Part shown: positions 7,478 to 15,651 of the stretch, piece after piece
Layout: each line of letters begins with the position of its first letter
Position numbering within the stretch: the stretch's first letter is position 1
Assembly (NCBI RefSeq): GCF_014202275.1
Contig: NZ_JACHGF010000014.1
Coordinates: 1-64,000 of the forward strand
Reading direction: 5' to 3'
DNA: 64,000 bases
Source of the DNA: Rhabdobacter roseus
Lineage (GTDB): Bacteria; Bacteroidota; Bacteroidia; Cytophagales; Spirosomataceae
Translations under genes and position numbers: made by a program
Notes under the pieces: generated by a model
Databases searched by the model: none
Told to the model about the DNA's origin: nothing
What the model saw: only the letters and a program-made list of their open reading frames with translations

Positions 7478-7900
7478 ATGAAGCAGATCCAGATCATCGG
7501 ACACCTGGGCCGAGACGCCCGCAAGCACAACACCAACGGCCGCGAGTTTCTGGCCTTCACCGTGGCCGTGACCGAAAAGTGGAAAGACGCCGCCGGGCAA
7601 AAGCAGGAACGCACCGACTGGTTTAGCGTCATTTCGCAGCAGCTCACCCTGGCCCCCTACCTGGCCAAAGGTACCCAGGTCTACGTGCAAGGCCCCTTGC
7701 AGGCCAAGCCCTACCGCAACGAGACCTCCGGGCAGTGGGGTGTAGACCTAAGCATCAGCGCCGACAAAATCCAGCTCCTGAGCAGCAACAAGGATGCTCA
7801 GAGCCGCCCGGCCGCCCCGGCTGCTGGTACCTCTGAGCCCCTACCCTGGGAGCCAGCTCCGGTAGGTACCCAGCCCGGCGAGGATGGCGTGCCCTTCTAA
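7478..7900 (+). CDS. ssb: single-stranded DNA-binding protein
   Basis: 140 aa with the SSB OB-fold layout: an N-terminal strand (IQIIGHLGRDA), FTVAVTEKW, the conserved DWFSV, then KGTQVYVQGPLQAKPY. A Pro/Ala-rich linker and the acidic hydrophobic tip ending DGVPF, used by SSBs to recruit replication partners, complete it. It coats ssDNA during phage replication. Slightly shorter than chromosomal SSBs. Followed by an intrinsic terminator that ends the operon. Confidence 0.93.
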   Translation: MKQIQIIGHLGRDARKHNTNGREFLAFTVAVTEKWKDAAGQKQERTDWFSVISQQLTLAPYLAKGTQVYVQGPLQAKPYRNETSGQWGVDLSISADKIQLLSSNKDAQSRPAAPAAGTSEPLPWEPAPVGTQPGEDGVPF

Positions 7901-7907
7901 AACAAAA

Positions 7908-7938
7908 AAGCTTCGGGGCCAAGTACCCCGAAGCTTTC
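7908..7938 (+). terminator. terminator after ssb
   Basis: AAAGCTTCGGGG pairs with CCCCGAAGCTTT around a 7-nt loop. It lies 8 nt after the ssb stop and likely ends the replication transcript. Confidence 0.75.
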
Positions 7939-8017
7939 CCAAACCAGAAAACAAAATGCACTCCTAAAGATATGAAAAAACTCCATACCCTATACGTAAT
8001 CCAGAAAGGAGAGCGCC

Positions 8018-8215
8018 ATGCGTGAAAAATGCGTCTACTGCGGCCAGCCCGCCCTGCGCGGTGAGTGGTGGTGGTTTGTGCGGCCCGTGCGCTGCGCCTC
8101 CTGCCAACAGATCTTCGAAGAAGACCTCAAGAACAACTTTAACCCCAACCGCCTCAAACTCCTCACCGACGATCCCCACAGCTACATCAATCGCGTGAAT
8201 GTAGCCCCCGAGTGA
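8018..8215 (+). CDS. small zinc-ribbon protein
   Basis: 65 aa with two CxxC knuckles (C5-C8 and C26-C29) around a Trp-rich segment, typical of a zinc ribbon. A purine-rich AGAAAGGAG precedes the ATG by 6 nt, an unusually good Shine-Dalgarno for Bacteroidota. Likely a small nucleic-acid-binding or structural protein. Flanked by terminators at 7908 and 8243, so it is its own transcription unit. Confidence 0.65.
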   Translation: MREKCVYCGQPALRGEWWWFVRPVRCASCQQIFEEDLKNNFNPNRLKLLTDDPHSYINRVNVAPE

Positions 8216-8242
8216 CAAAATAAGGGTTTAGTGATAGTACCT

Positions 8243-8272
8243 AAATGCCTGAGCCACTTGGCCCAGGCATTT
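8243..8272 (+). terminator. terminator after zinc-ribbon gene
   Basis: AATGCCTG pairs with CAGGCATT, followed by a T-run. It separates the zinc-ribbon gene from the HEPN cargo promoter. Confidence 0.65.
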
Positions 8273-8279
8273 TTCTGTA

Positions 8280-8326
8280 CCCCTATTTTTAGGGGATTGT
8301 TTTTGTGGGGGATTTTGGGGATGTTT
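8280..8326 (+). promoter_or_regulatory. promoter of HEPN cargo with 16-bp palindrome operator
   Basis: Palindrome CCCCTATTTTTAGGGG (8280-8295), identical to 2513-2528, abuts a -33 ATTG (8296-8299); after 19 nt comes the -7-like box GATGTTTG (8319-8326). The implied start of transcription near 8333 lies after the ATG at 8321, which is why ATG 8357 is chosen for the gene. Confidence 0.6.
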
Positions 8327-8356
8327 GAGGGGAAGAATCAATTTACAAAGACAAAA

Positions 8357-9298
8357 ATGAAAAAATCCTCCAATGTTGAACAATGGGATGTTTGTTTTAT
8401 GGCTATCTGGCCATGCTTAGCTGAAATTGATGAAATTCATTATTCCCTAGAGGTTAAAAAAGAAACCTGGCCAACTAACATAACTTTTTTCTCAAAAGAG
8501 AATTTTGCTTTCCCTTATAACAACGCCCCAATTAACTTTCAAAATTCAGCCTTCATTACAATAGAATCAAAGATATATTTCGACGGAGATTACAATTCAC
8601 TTTTTAACCATTATGCAATAAATATTAAAAACTCTCAAAAGTTAATTGACAAATACATGAGAGTAATTAATGACTTTATCATTCGCTTAAAATACTCATA
8701 TAGTACTGATGAAAATTTCATGTTTCGCTTACGAAATATTGGAATTATCGACCTTACTATTCACAATTTATTTATCAACAACCATCCAATTTATTTACGC
8801 TCATCTCCCGCTTTCCCAAAGCATTATCCGATATTTCAAAATCAAAAAGATGGTATTGAGCTTAAAAATAATATAAATAGTGAATGGATCTTACTCACAC
8901 GTGCTGCTGACTTAATCAATATTGGTTATTATGGCGAAGGTCTTATTGTAAGTTTTGCGCTATTTGATTCTAAAGTTCAGGATTTTATAAAAAAAGGATT
9001 TAAGGGTCTAACAAACGATGAAATTGATTCAATTGTGAGAGGTATAGAAAAGAAAAGATTAAGCATTTATCTTGGACCTTTACTAAAATTACTTTACAAC
9101 AAAAGTTTAATGGATAACAACGAACTAAAAAAAGATTTAGTCTGGATCAATAAAAAAAGAAATGAAATAATGCACAATGGGGATTCTTGTACATATGAAG
9201 AAGCTGTTAAAGCTTTGGACATTGTAAATAACTTTTTAAAAGAATTAAATATACTGGGGAACAATTTAGATATTCCAAAACCTAGATTAATTTACTAA
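8357..9298 (+). CDS. HEPN-domain protein, putative RNase / anti-phage effector
   Basis: 313 aa from ATG 8357; earlier in-frame ATGs fall within promoter elements. The C-terminal ~100 residues are helical and contain R268-N269-x3-H273 (RNEIMH), the catalytic RNxxxH motif of HEPN ribonucleases, in a typical context (WINKKRNEIMHNG). The N-terminal ~180 residues are mixed alpha/beta and unrecognised, possibly a sensor. Base composition is far more AT-rich than neighbouring phage genes and the GGTAC word common elsewhere is absent, so it was recently acquired. Pairs with the next gene 25 nt downstream. Role in anti-phage defence is inference. Confidence 0.7.
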   Translation: MKKSSNVEQWDVCFMAIWPCLAEIDEIHYSLEVKKETWPTNITFFSKENFAFPYNNAPINFQNSAFITIESKIYFDGDYNSLFNHYAINIKNSQKLIDKYMRVINDFIIRLKYSYSTDENFMFRLRNIGIIDLTIHNLFINNHPIYLRSSPAFPKHYPIFQNQKDGIELKNNINSEWILLTRAADLINIGYYGEGLIVSFALFDSKVQDFIKKGFKGLTNDEIDSIVRGIEKKRLSIYLGPLLKLLYNKSLMDNNELKKDLVWINKKRNEIMHNGDSCTYEEAVKALDIVNNFLKELNILGNNLDIPKPRLIY

Positions 9299-9323
9299 AG
9301 TCATACAATAATTAATCCAAAAC

Positions 9324-10112
9324 ATGGAATCAAACCAACTTGTACATTATTTAACGACCAACGTTGAAAACCTAGATAACCTTGAAATATACTCAATCAT
9401 TAACTGTCTAAACGAAACGGAAATAGAACATTTATATTTCAATTATAATTTAGAGTATATTATTGTTAATTATATCACAAAATACAACAAAAATCATTTA
9501 AGAGATTACAATAATATAATTTTAGATTTACTACAAGGATTTGATAGATTATCTATTCAAGAAAGAAAAGAACTAAGAGAAAGTTTATTTACTATTGCCT
9601 TTAGCGCCACCCTTTTGACACAAATAAAAATATTTGAAAAATTATTAAACTCAGATGACGCTATTGAGAACAGACGTGCAGCACAGCTAAGTAAATTAAT
9701 CTGGAATGAGGATATCCAAGAAAAGGTCATCAATTTATATTTAAAAAAATACGATAAATTCATTGCCATAGAACTAATAAATAATTTAAGTAAAGATATT
9801 CTTCTAAATTATTTTTTAATATTATGGAATGAATCATTCAGAGACAAAGAAAAAGAGTACATGATAGAAAAAACCCTTCCTTTAAATGATACCATTTTAG
9901 ATTTCTTAGAACAGAATAATATAAAATTTTATTTACTCTCCATACTTAAACTAAATATAAGACTTGACGAAGTTGCTAAACTTTACCCTTCAATTGAATA
10001 TTATGAAAGGACTTATATTAAATGGATTACAGGCAAACTACAATACAAAACACTATTACTTAAATTAATTGAGCTTGATAAAGATTCGAAAACTGAATCC
10101 TTCATTTTTTAA
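9324..10112 (+). CDS. helical-repeat protein partnered with HEPN gene
   Basis: 262 aa, very AT-rich coding, almost entirely helical, with repeating pairs of amphipathic helices (for example LSKLIWNEDIQEKVINLYL and NNLSKDILLNYFLIL) that suggest a HEAT/ARM-like solenoid. No catalytic motif is seen. It begins 25 nt after the HEPN gene in the same direction, so the two form an operon and may act as effector and regulator/sensor. A structured non-coding segment follows. Function unknown. Confidence 0.65.
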   Translation: MESNQLVHYLTTNVENLDNLEIYSIINCLNETEIEHLYFNYNLEYIIVNYITKYNKNHLRDYNNIILDLLQGFDRLSIQERKELRESLFTIAFSATLLTQIKIFEKLLNSDDAIENRRAAQLSKLIWNEDIQEKVINLYLKKYDKFIAIELINNLSKDILLNYFLILWNESFRDKEKEYMIEKTLPLNDTILDFLEQNNIKFYLLSILKLNIRLDEVAKLYPSIEYYERTYIKWITGKLQYKTLLLKLIELDKDSKTESFIF

Positions 10113-10152
10113 TAGTCAAGTATTTTGCTTATTGATAAGTGAACAGTTTTGT

Positions 10153-10279
10153 AAATTACCCGACTGGATTTTCGTTACCAGAGACCGGGGATCCTAGCGA
10201 ACGCTCTAAAAGAGTTTACGAACTAACTCACGGATCAATAGCAGAGAATCCCCGAAGGCGTTACCTCCGGTAATTTTTT
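10153..10279 (+). ncRNA. candidate structured RNA downstream of the HEPN cassette
   Basis: No credible frame. Visible pairings: AAATTACC (10153-10160) with GGTAATTT (10269-10276) closing the whole unit; CTGG/CCAG; CGGGGAT (10186-10192) with ATCCCCG (10248-10254); AGTT/AACT inside. The 3' end is TTACC-TCC-GGTAA followed by a T-run, a terminator-like hairpin that competes with the closing stem. It could be a small RNA, or an attenuator/riboswitch-like leader for 10416. Confidence 0.4.
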
Positions 10280-10289
10280 ATCATTTCTT

Positions 10290-10409
10290 GGCCAAACTAA
10301 AATGTCTCATTACCAGTAAAATAACTGTAAAATTGTTGGCGGACGACTTGCACGTCGAGCACACAAGTGCGTACTTAGACTCATCAAAATAACCACCTAA
10401 AGCACTGGT
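10290..10409 (+). promoter_or_regulatory. structured leader of the 10416 gene
   Basis: ACCAGT (10311-10316) pairs with ACTGGT (10404-10409) just before the ATG, enclosing two small hairpins (GACG/CGTC and GCAC/GTGC near 10340-10370). This may be a 5' untranslated leader that controls the small gene. Pairings were found by eye only. Confidence 0.3.
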
Positions 10410-10415
10410 AAACAG

Positions 10416-10568
10416 ATGAAAACGCGCAACGAGCACTACAGAGGTCAAGTAATTAGCTACCAACGGGAAATCATGTTCAAGGGTACCGAAACGGTAACGG
10501 CCAAAATTGTGGCCATCTACGGCCGCACCCTGCTGCTCGACAACGGAGACGAGATTATTACCTACTAA
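10416..10568 (+). CDS. 50-aa protein, small beta-barrel-like
   Basis: ATG at 10416 to TAA at 10566-10568. The sequence alternates basic and hydrophobic residues with turn-rich strands (TAKIVAIYGRTLLLDNGDE) and resembles a minimal SH3/KOW-like barrel, possibly binding nucleic acid. It has the GC-rich codon use of the phage core, unlike the cargo just upstream. It is followed 12 nt later by another small gene and then a terminator. Confidence 0.55.
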   Translation: MKTRNEHYRGQVISYQREIMFKGTETVTAKIVAIYGRTLLLDNGDEIITY

Positions 10569-10580
10569 AAACGAGCCGAC

Positions 10581-10772
10581 ATGAGCAACGCCTACCAACC
10601 TTCCACCGAAGCCGACGACCTGAACCCCAACCTTCTATTTTCTACAACCTGGACCGAACTGCTGGTGGCCATCGCCAACGGCCAGGTAGACGCCCAGGAG
10701 CTCGCACGCCAGCAGCTGGCCGGCCGCGGCCTGGACCTGCTAGGAAAGTGGGTAGGTTACAAGAAAAAATAA
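10581..10772 (+). CDS. 63-aa phage protein of unknown function
   Basis: 63 aa with an acidic N-terminal half and a helical C-terminal half (LLVAIANGQVDAQELARQQL) ending in a basic GYKKK tail. No domain recognised. It forms a short operon with the 50-aa gene upstream; a strong terminator follows within 3 nt of the stop, closing the early/middle region before the first late promoter. Confidence 0.55.
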   Translation: MSNAYQPSTEADDLNPNLLFSTTWTELLVAIANGQVDAQELARQQLAGRGLDLLGKWVGYKKK

Positions 10773-10774
10773 TC

Positions 10775-10814
10775 AAAAAGCCCCCGCAGCTGTAAGCCAC
10801 TGCGGGGGCTTTTT
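10775..10814 (+). terminator. strong terminator before the first late promoter
   Basis: AGCCCCCGCAG (10779-10789) pairs with CTGCGGGGGCT (10800-10810), flanked by A- and T-runs. It isolates the late operon that starts at the promoter 24 nt downstream. Confidence 0.85.
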
Positions 10815-10837
10815 CTCGCCTTCTTCCCGCATTTCCC

Positions 10838-10872
10838 GTCCTTTTTCTTCCCCCCTGCACCTGGCACCTTCG
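10838..10872 (+). promoter_or_regulatory. phage late promoter P1 (GTCCTTT-N24-TTCG)
   Basis: GTCCTTT at 10838-10844 and TTCG at 10869-10872, preceded by ATTTCCC. Same 24-nt gap as P2-P5. It lies between a terminator and the 10897 gene, with TTCG 25 nt before the ATG, and would drive the portal operon. Confidence 0.7.
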
Positions 10873-10896
10873 TAGCTCTAATCAGCTAGCGAAGCG

Positions 10897-11214
10897 ATGT
10901 CCACACTCATTAAGCGCAAGGTTGCCATGGCTGCGCTCCGGGCCGACGACGCCCAGGGCCAGCCCAGCATCCACAGCATCCGGTACCGCAAGAAAGACGG
11001 CACCCTGGGCTACAAGGCCCACGTCTCCAAGAGCTTCCGGCACCTGCCCGGGGCCAGCAAGTACCGCGGCCAGGTGAGCCTGAACCACGAGTTCCTCTTT
11101 CGCAACCACGACGAGTCCGACCCCGCCCAGCAACATTTCCGGATCCTGATCGACCTCCTGGTGGAAGTCGACGGCCACATCATTGACCACACCAACGGAG
11201 AGTACCGCTCATGA
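10897..11214 (+). CDS. small protein preceding portal
   Basis: 105 aa, basic, strand-rich, with a pattern reminiscent of a small DNA-binding or head-associated protein (SIRYRKKDGTLGYKAHVSK). It is first in the late operon under P1 and overlaps the portal start by 4 nt, indicating translational coupling. Genes in this slot upstream of portal are sometimes small terminase subunits, but a better candidate lies beside the large terminase at 42099, so no function is assigned. Confidence 0.6.
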   Translation: MSTLIKRKVAMAALRADDAQGQPSIHSIRYRKKDGTLGYKAHVSKSFRHLPGASKYRGQVSLNHEFLFRNHDESDPAQQHFRILIDLLVEVDGHIIDHTNGEYRS

Positions 11215-12488
11215 TCACACCCATTGACCAGAATTTCTTCGTCATCGAGGGGAAGAACCAGAGTGTAGGCGTACAGCTCTACACCCGCGACGTCAGCTTC
11301 GGCAGCTCACAAGGTTATTATGTCGACGGCATCCACGACCATGTACGCTGGGGCGTCGGCGACAACCAGCCCAACGTGATCCGCCGCCTGGTGGAGAAGA
11401 ACACCATCGTGCGCTCGTTGCTCGAGTCGCTCCGAGACATGATCTACGGCTCGGGCGTGGGCTTCTTCCAGAAAACCATCGTCGACGGCAAGATCCAGCT
11501 CACGCCCTACCTCGATACCAAGCTTGAGGACTGGAGCGAGGCCACTGAGCTCACCGACTACGTCATCAGCGCCATCAATCAGCGCGTGGACAACGCCAAC
11601 ATCTTTACGCGCTGGCAGTACGATCCGATCGACGACTGGTTCCTGCTCAGCGTGTCGGACAGCTTCAAGACCCGCATCGGCCATCCCGAGAAGAAACCGG
11701 CCTACCACGTGAACCCCTACTTCGGGCAAATCGGCCAGTTTCACCTGGCCGACACGGAGCAGATCCCCGTCTTCGACCCCCGCAACCGGGAGCACAACCT
11801 GAAGCACACGGTCACGATGTCGCACGGCAAGGAGCAGCTGGGCGGCCAGCCGCACTACGCTTTCCCCAGCTGGTGGTGCTCGCAGGAAGCCATCGAGCTG
11901 GCCAACCTGATCACCGCCTTCCACAAAAACGGGATCCTGAACGGCTACAACATCAAGTACCTGATCAAAATGCCCCAGGACTACTTCGATAAGGACGGTA
12001 ACCGCAACCTGGACTCCAAGGACGTAAAGCAGCGCTGGAGCAAGTGGGGCGACAACCTCTCGAGCTGGCTATCGGGTACGGAGAACGTCAACAAGTCGAT
12101 GCTGATCAAGTACATGCGGGGAAGCGACGGCAAGATGATGGACAGTATCGATGTAGTGCCGCTGAAGAACCTCATGTCCGACGACGCCTACGACAAGGTC
12201 TGGAACAACTCCAACCAGGCCATTACCAACTCGGTGGGTATCCTGCCCACCCTGGCCGGGGTGAAGGCCGGATCCGGGAACGACTCCGGTAGCCAGATCC
12301 GGGTCATGGCCGACTACCAGCAGCACTTCCGGACGCCCATCCCGCGCCACATCGTGCTCAAGCCCGTGAACCAGGCCCTGCGCCTGATGGGCTATCGGGA
12401 CGTCATCGCGGCCTTCAAGGAAGTACGCATCACCACCCTCGATGCCAACCCGACGGGCTCCGAGGCCGTCGTCAACCAAGGATCTTAA
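11211..12488 (+). CDS. phage portal protein (Bacteroidota type)
   Basis: 425 aa. Portal-like features: an N-terminal segment leading into NTIVRSLLESLRDMIYGSGV, the region in which portals carry the first core helices, a central mixed domain, and a helical C-terminal part with GSQIRVMADYQQHFRTPIPRH, the alpha-helical stem/clip region. Portals form the dodecameric DNA-entry ring at a head vertex. Length and order (portal, then adaptor) support the call, although terminase and protease lie far away at 37-44 kb. Confidence 0.7.
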   Translation: MITPIDQNFFVIEGKNQSVGVQLYTRDVSFGSSQGYYVDGIHDHVRWGVGDNQPNVIRRLVEKNTIVRSLLESLRDMIYGSGVGFFQKTIVDGKIQLTPYLDTKLEDWSEATELTDYVISAINQRVDNANIFTRWQYDPIDDWFLLSVSDSFKTRIGHPEKKPAYHVNPYFGQIGQFHLADTEQIPVFDPRNREHNLKHTVTMSHGKEQLGGQPHYAFPSWWCSQEAIELANLITAFHKNGILNGYNIKYLIKMPQDYFDKDGNRNLDSKDVKQRWSKWGDNLSSWLSGTENVNKSMLIKYMRGSDGKMMDSIDVVPLKNLMSDDAYDKVWNNSNQAITNSVGILPTLAGVKAGSGNDSGSQIRVMADYQQHFRTPIPRHIVLKPVNQALRLMGYRDVIAAFKEVRITTLDANPTGSEAVVNQGS

Positions 12489-12502
12489 CGACCACACCAA
12501 CC

Positions 12503-13471
12503 ATGCTTTTAGATTCCAACCAACTCAAAGCCCAGCTGGGCGGCGTGCAGGGCAAACTCAACTTCGAGACCGTGGCCCCCTTCGTAAAATCTGCAGCCTG
12601 GGATTTTCGCCGGGCCGTGGGCCGGGAGCTCTACGCGTTCCTGGAGACCTACGATGGCGAAGATCCCCAGCTGACCGAGCTCCAGGAGGCGGCGCAGGGC
12701 TGCGTCGCCTGGGCGGCCTTCGACCGCGCCGCGCCCCATCTCAAGCTCCGGATTGGGGACCTGGGCATCATGAAGAACTCCCCCTCCAACACGGTGGCCA
12801 TCACCAAGTGGGAGTACGTAGACCTGCGCGAGTCCAACATGGTGATGGTGGACCTGTACTGGGAGTTTTTCTGGGAGCGGCTCGACGAAGCCCGCCCCGA
12901 GGCCTGGACCACCTCCGAGGCCTACCAGCGCCACCACAGCTACTTCATCCGCTCGGCCGCGGAGCTTACCAAGTACCTGCCCCTAGCGGGCCGCAACCGG
13001 CGCTTTTTCGACGCCATTACGGAATACATCCGGCGCGCCGAGCAGCTCTACATCGAGGACGTGCTCACCGAGGGCGTCTTCGAGGAGCTGAAGGGCAAGT
13101 GGCAGAGCGCCCAGGCCAGCCTGACGCCCCTGGAGACCAAGCTCGTGGAGCGGATCCGGGAGGCGTTGGCTCACCTGGCCATCTACGAGGCCTACCCCTA
13201 CTTGCCCATCAAGGTGGACCAGCAGGGCTTCCGGCAGGTCAGGATGCAGGACGGCCTCCAAGAGGAAGATCCCGCCGAACGGCCCAACCGCCAGGCGCAG
13301 CGCCGCCAGCTCTGGCAAGACGGCCAGCTCTACCTGGGCCGCCTGCGCAGTTTCCTAAACCGCCACGCCACCGAAAGTACCTTCCCCAGCTACTACGAGC
13401 AAAACCTGGCTCCGCAGCCCGACGACGAAGACTTCGACGATTTCACCCATAAACCACACGTAATCCTATGA
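12503..13471 (+). CDS. head-tail adaptor, DUF6712-like, internally duplicated
   Basis: 322 aa, helical. Two halves share a pattern: a helical bundle, then a conserved segment of the type A-x-x-A-Y/F-x-x-x-x-P-x-L (AAFDRAAPHLKLRIGDLG near residue 75 and AIYEAYPYLPIKVDQQG near 235). This looks like the DUF6712 family found downstream of Bacteroides phage portals and predicted to be neck or head-completion proteins. It is 14 nt after portal and overlaps the next start by 4 nt. Confidence 0.65.
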   Translation: MLLDSNQLKAQLGGVQGKLNFETVAPFVKSAAWDFRRAVGRELYAFLETYDGEDPQLTELQEAAQGCVAWAAFDRAAPHLKLRIGDLGIMKNSPSNTVAITKWEYVDLRESNMVMVDLYWEFFWERLDEARPEAWTTSEAYQRHHSYFIRSAAELTKYLPLAGRNRRFFDAITEYIRRAEQLYIEDVLTEGVFEELKGKWQSAQASLTPLETKLVERIREALAHLAIYEAYPYLPIKVDQQGFRQVRMQDGLQEEDPAERPNRQAQRRQLWQDGQLYLGRLRSFLNRHATESTFPSYYEQNLAPQPDDEDFDDFTHKPHVIL

Positions 13472-15651
13472 GAAAATTGCTTTTGTTGGGGCTGCTTACG
13501 GCAAGTAGCCTGGCCTTCGGCCAAAGTACCCTCCATCACGGCCCCGACACCGTGGCCACCCAGCGCTGGGTACGTGAGTATCTGAAGGGCCTGGTGGTAG
13601 AGCCGCCGGTGGTGGTAGATCCACCTTCTGGGCTCGATCCCTGCGAGGCTGGCCCCGAGATCCGGAGCATCAGCTCTGTGACCACCACCAGCCTGGTAGT
13701 GCTCTTCCATGGCAAGAATGTGTTCGGCCTGGACTTCCAGATCCTGTCGGGCGGTACCGTGGTACGATCTGGCCAGCTGGAGCCGAAATCCAACCTGCTC
13801 ACCATCTCCTACGCCCGGCTGGAGCCAGGTACCTACACCCTGCGCCTGGTGGGGAATACCTGTGCCGGAGCCGACAGCAAAACGTTTCCGATTCCCCAGG
13901 AAACTGGATACGAGCCTGGCCCGCCGCCCGTCGTACTGGATCCGGTTGGCGACCGTACCCTGGCAAGCTGGCGCTACATCGGCCGCACGGATACCACCTA
14001 CCTGGACATCGAGCTGCGCCGCGACGGCAACCGGTACCTGATTACCGACCGCGCCGCCTTCCCGCTGCGCGCGGGCTACGAGTACTGGTACACGATCAAC
14101 GGTACAATCGTGAAGTCGGGCGTGCCGCTGAAGGACTACCCATATCTTTCCATTTCGGGGGTATTGGATGTAAAAAAACACCACTTCGTGCGGGGCCTGG
14201 ATACCCCGGCCCGCTGGTCGAGCAGCAGCCCGGGCAACGCCTGGTACAAGCCCGACGCCTCCTACACCTGGGGGCCGGGGAGCGACGTCGGCGGCCAGTC
14301 GATCATCCTGCTCGAAGGCGGCGACGAGCAGACCGGCATCCCCTGGCTAAGCCTGGTGCCTACCTGGTACCAGGGCGACCACACGATGTCCTGGCCGTAC
14401 CGCGCGCCGGAAGGGAAAGTACCTTCTGGAAAATTACTCGGCTTTAACGCCCGGGTAGTAGGGATATCCAACGCCCTCCGGAGGAGCCGGGGCGAAACCC
14501 ACACCACCGACGACCCTACGGTACCCGAGCACCAGCGCCTGGGGCGCGTCATCGGCTGCGTGGCGCTGGGCATCACGACCGACGCCGGTACCCGCGACTA
14601 CTACCGCTCGATGGCCGACCGCTTCCCGCTCAGCGGAGCGGCAGCCTACGAAATGAACGAGGGGGCCGTCTGGCTCCCGCACGGCAGCTGGCAGGTACGT
14701 ACCATGATGGAGCGGCTCACGGAAAGGTACCTGTCCAAGGGCCACGACTACTTCCTGAATGCGGACTACGGCGGCTACAACTATTTGACGCCCCCGATCT
14801 GGAACCGAGACTTCGAGGGAGATCCGGTCTGGCGGTACCGCGTGTCGGCCGACGAGCTCCGGTCTCGGGATAAGTACTTCCGGGCGTTCGGCGGCTCCAT
14901 CAACTCCATCACCGTGAAGCACTACGGTACGGATCCGGACTTTCAAGGACCTGGCATCTGTAACCAGATTTTTCTCTTCGAGCAGATCAAAAAGGCAGGG
15001 TATAAGGCGATTCTCTTTGGCTGGAATTTCATGGAAATTTTCCAGCACGGGTATGCGCCCGGATTTGCCTGGCAGAATGAGATAGGGAATGGGACAGCGC
15101 TCTCGTCCAGCCTGGCGGTGCAGCCCTACGAGGAAGCGGTGACGATGGGTTTTTTGGCTAATTGGTACGGCGACGGCCTCTGGATCTGGGATGGCCAGGC
15201 TCCGCGAAATCGGGACGCCAGTACCCTGGGCATGACCTACGAGCCTAAGAAGACCACCTTGTGGAATGGGGCCACGATCCGGACGGATCGGGACAGCTTC
15301 GAAGGTACCTTCCAGCCCGAACCCGACGCCGCCCTGGACGGCTACTACGCCGGAGCCGTGACGCTCACCAACCAGGTAGCCGGTACCGAAGGCGGCGAGC
15401 GAAGGTACCTTCCTTTTTCCGTCGACGGGAAAAGTTACGGCACGGAGCCCGACGGCTCCGACGTGCTTACGGCCCTTGATCAGAAGCGGGGCCTGTGCCA
15501 GATCCGGACGCAGGGCAACCAAGCGACGCTCCTTTTCCTGGATCCGTTCGCCTCACTCACCTGGCGGGATTTCTCCGTAACGATATCCGGAAAAACGTTC
15601 ACCGGCCGGGTATTCGGCAATAGGATCCACGTCGCAAATCTGAACTTATGA
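13468..15651 (+). CDS. secreted 727-aa protein with Ig/FN3-like N-terminus
   Basis: Starts with a clear Sec signal peptide (basic start, leucine-rich core, cleavage after AFGQ). Residues ~45-240 look like one or two Ig/FN3-like beta domains; the remaining ~480 residues are rich in Trp, Tyr and Gly with a glycoside-hydrolase-like appearance (KHYGTDPDFQGPGICNQ, then ILFGWNFMEIF), possibly a TIM barrel. No catalytic assignment is possible by eye. It is unusual for a late structural operon: translationally coupled to both neighbours (4-nt overlaps), upstream of lysis genes, yet exported. Confidence 0.65.
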   Translation: MRKLLLLGLLTASSLAFGQSTLHHGPDTVATQRWVREYLKGLVVEPPVVVDPPSGLDPCEAGPEIRSISSVTTTSLVVLFHGKNVFGLDFQILSGGTVVRSGQLEPKSNLLTISYARLEPGTYTLRLVGNTCAGADSKTFPIPQETGYEPGPPPVVLDPVGDRTLASWRYIGRTDTTYLDIELRRDGNRYLITDRAAFPLRAGYEYWYTINGTIVKSGVPLKDYPYLSISGVLDVKKHHFVRGLDTPARWSSSSPGNAWYKPDASYTWGPGSDVGGQSIILLEGGDEQTGIPWLSLVPTWYQGDHTMSWPYRAPEGKVPSGKLLGFNARVVGISNALRRSRGETHTTDDPTVPEHQRLGRVIGCVALGITTDAGTRDYYRSMADRFPLSGAAAYEMNEGAVWLPHGSWQVRTMMERLTERYLSKGHDYFLNADYGGYNYLTPPIWNRDFEGDPVWRYRVSADELRSRDKYFRAFGGSINSITVKHYGTDPDFQGPGICNQIFLFEQIKKAGYKAILFGWNFMEIFQHGYAPGFAWQNEIGNGTALSSSLAVQPYEEAVTMGFLANWYGDGLWIWDGQAPRNRDASTLGMTYEPKKTTLWNGATIRTDRDSFEGTFQPEPDAALDGYYAGAVTLTNQVAGTEGGERRYLPFSVDGKSYGTEPDGSDVLTALDQKRGLCQIRTQGNQATLLFLDPFASLTWRDFSVTISGKTFTGRVFGNRIHVANLNL

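Noticed and set aside
10281-10598. 105-codon minus-strand open frame
   Set aside because: It overlaps the structured leader and the better supported 50-aa plus-strand gene.
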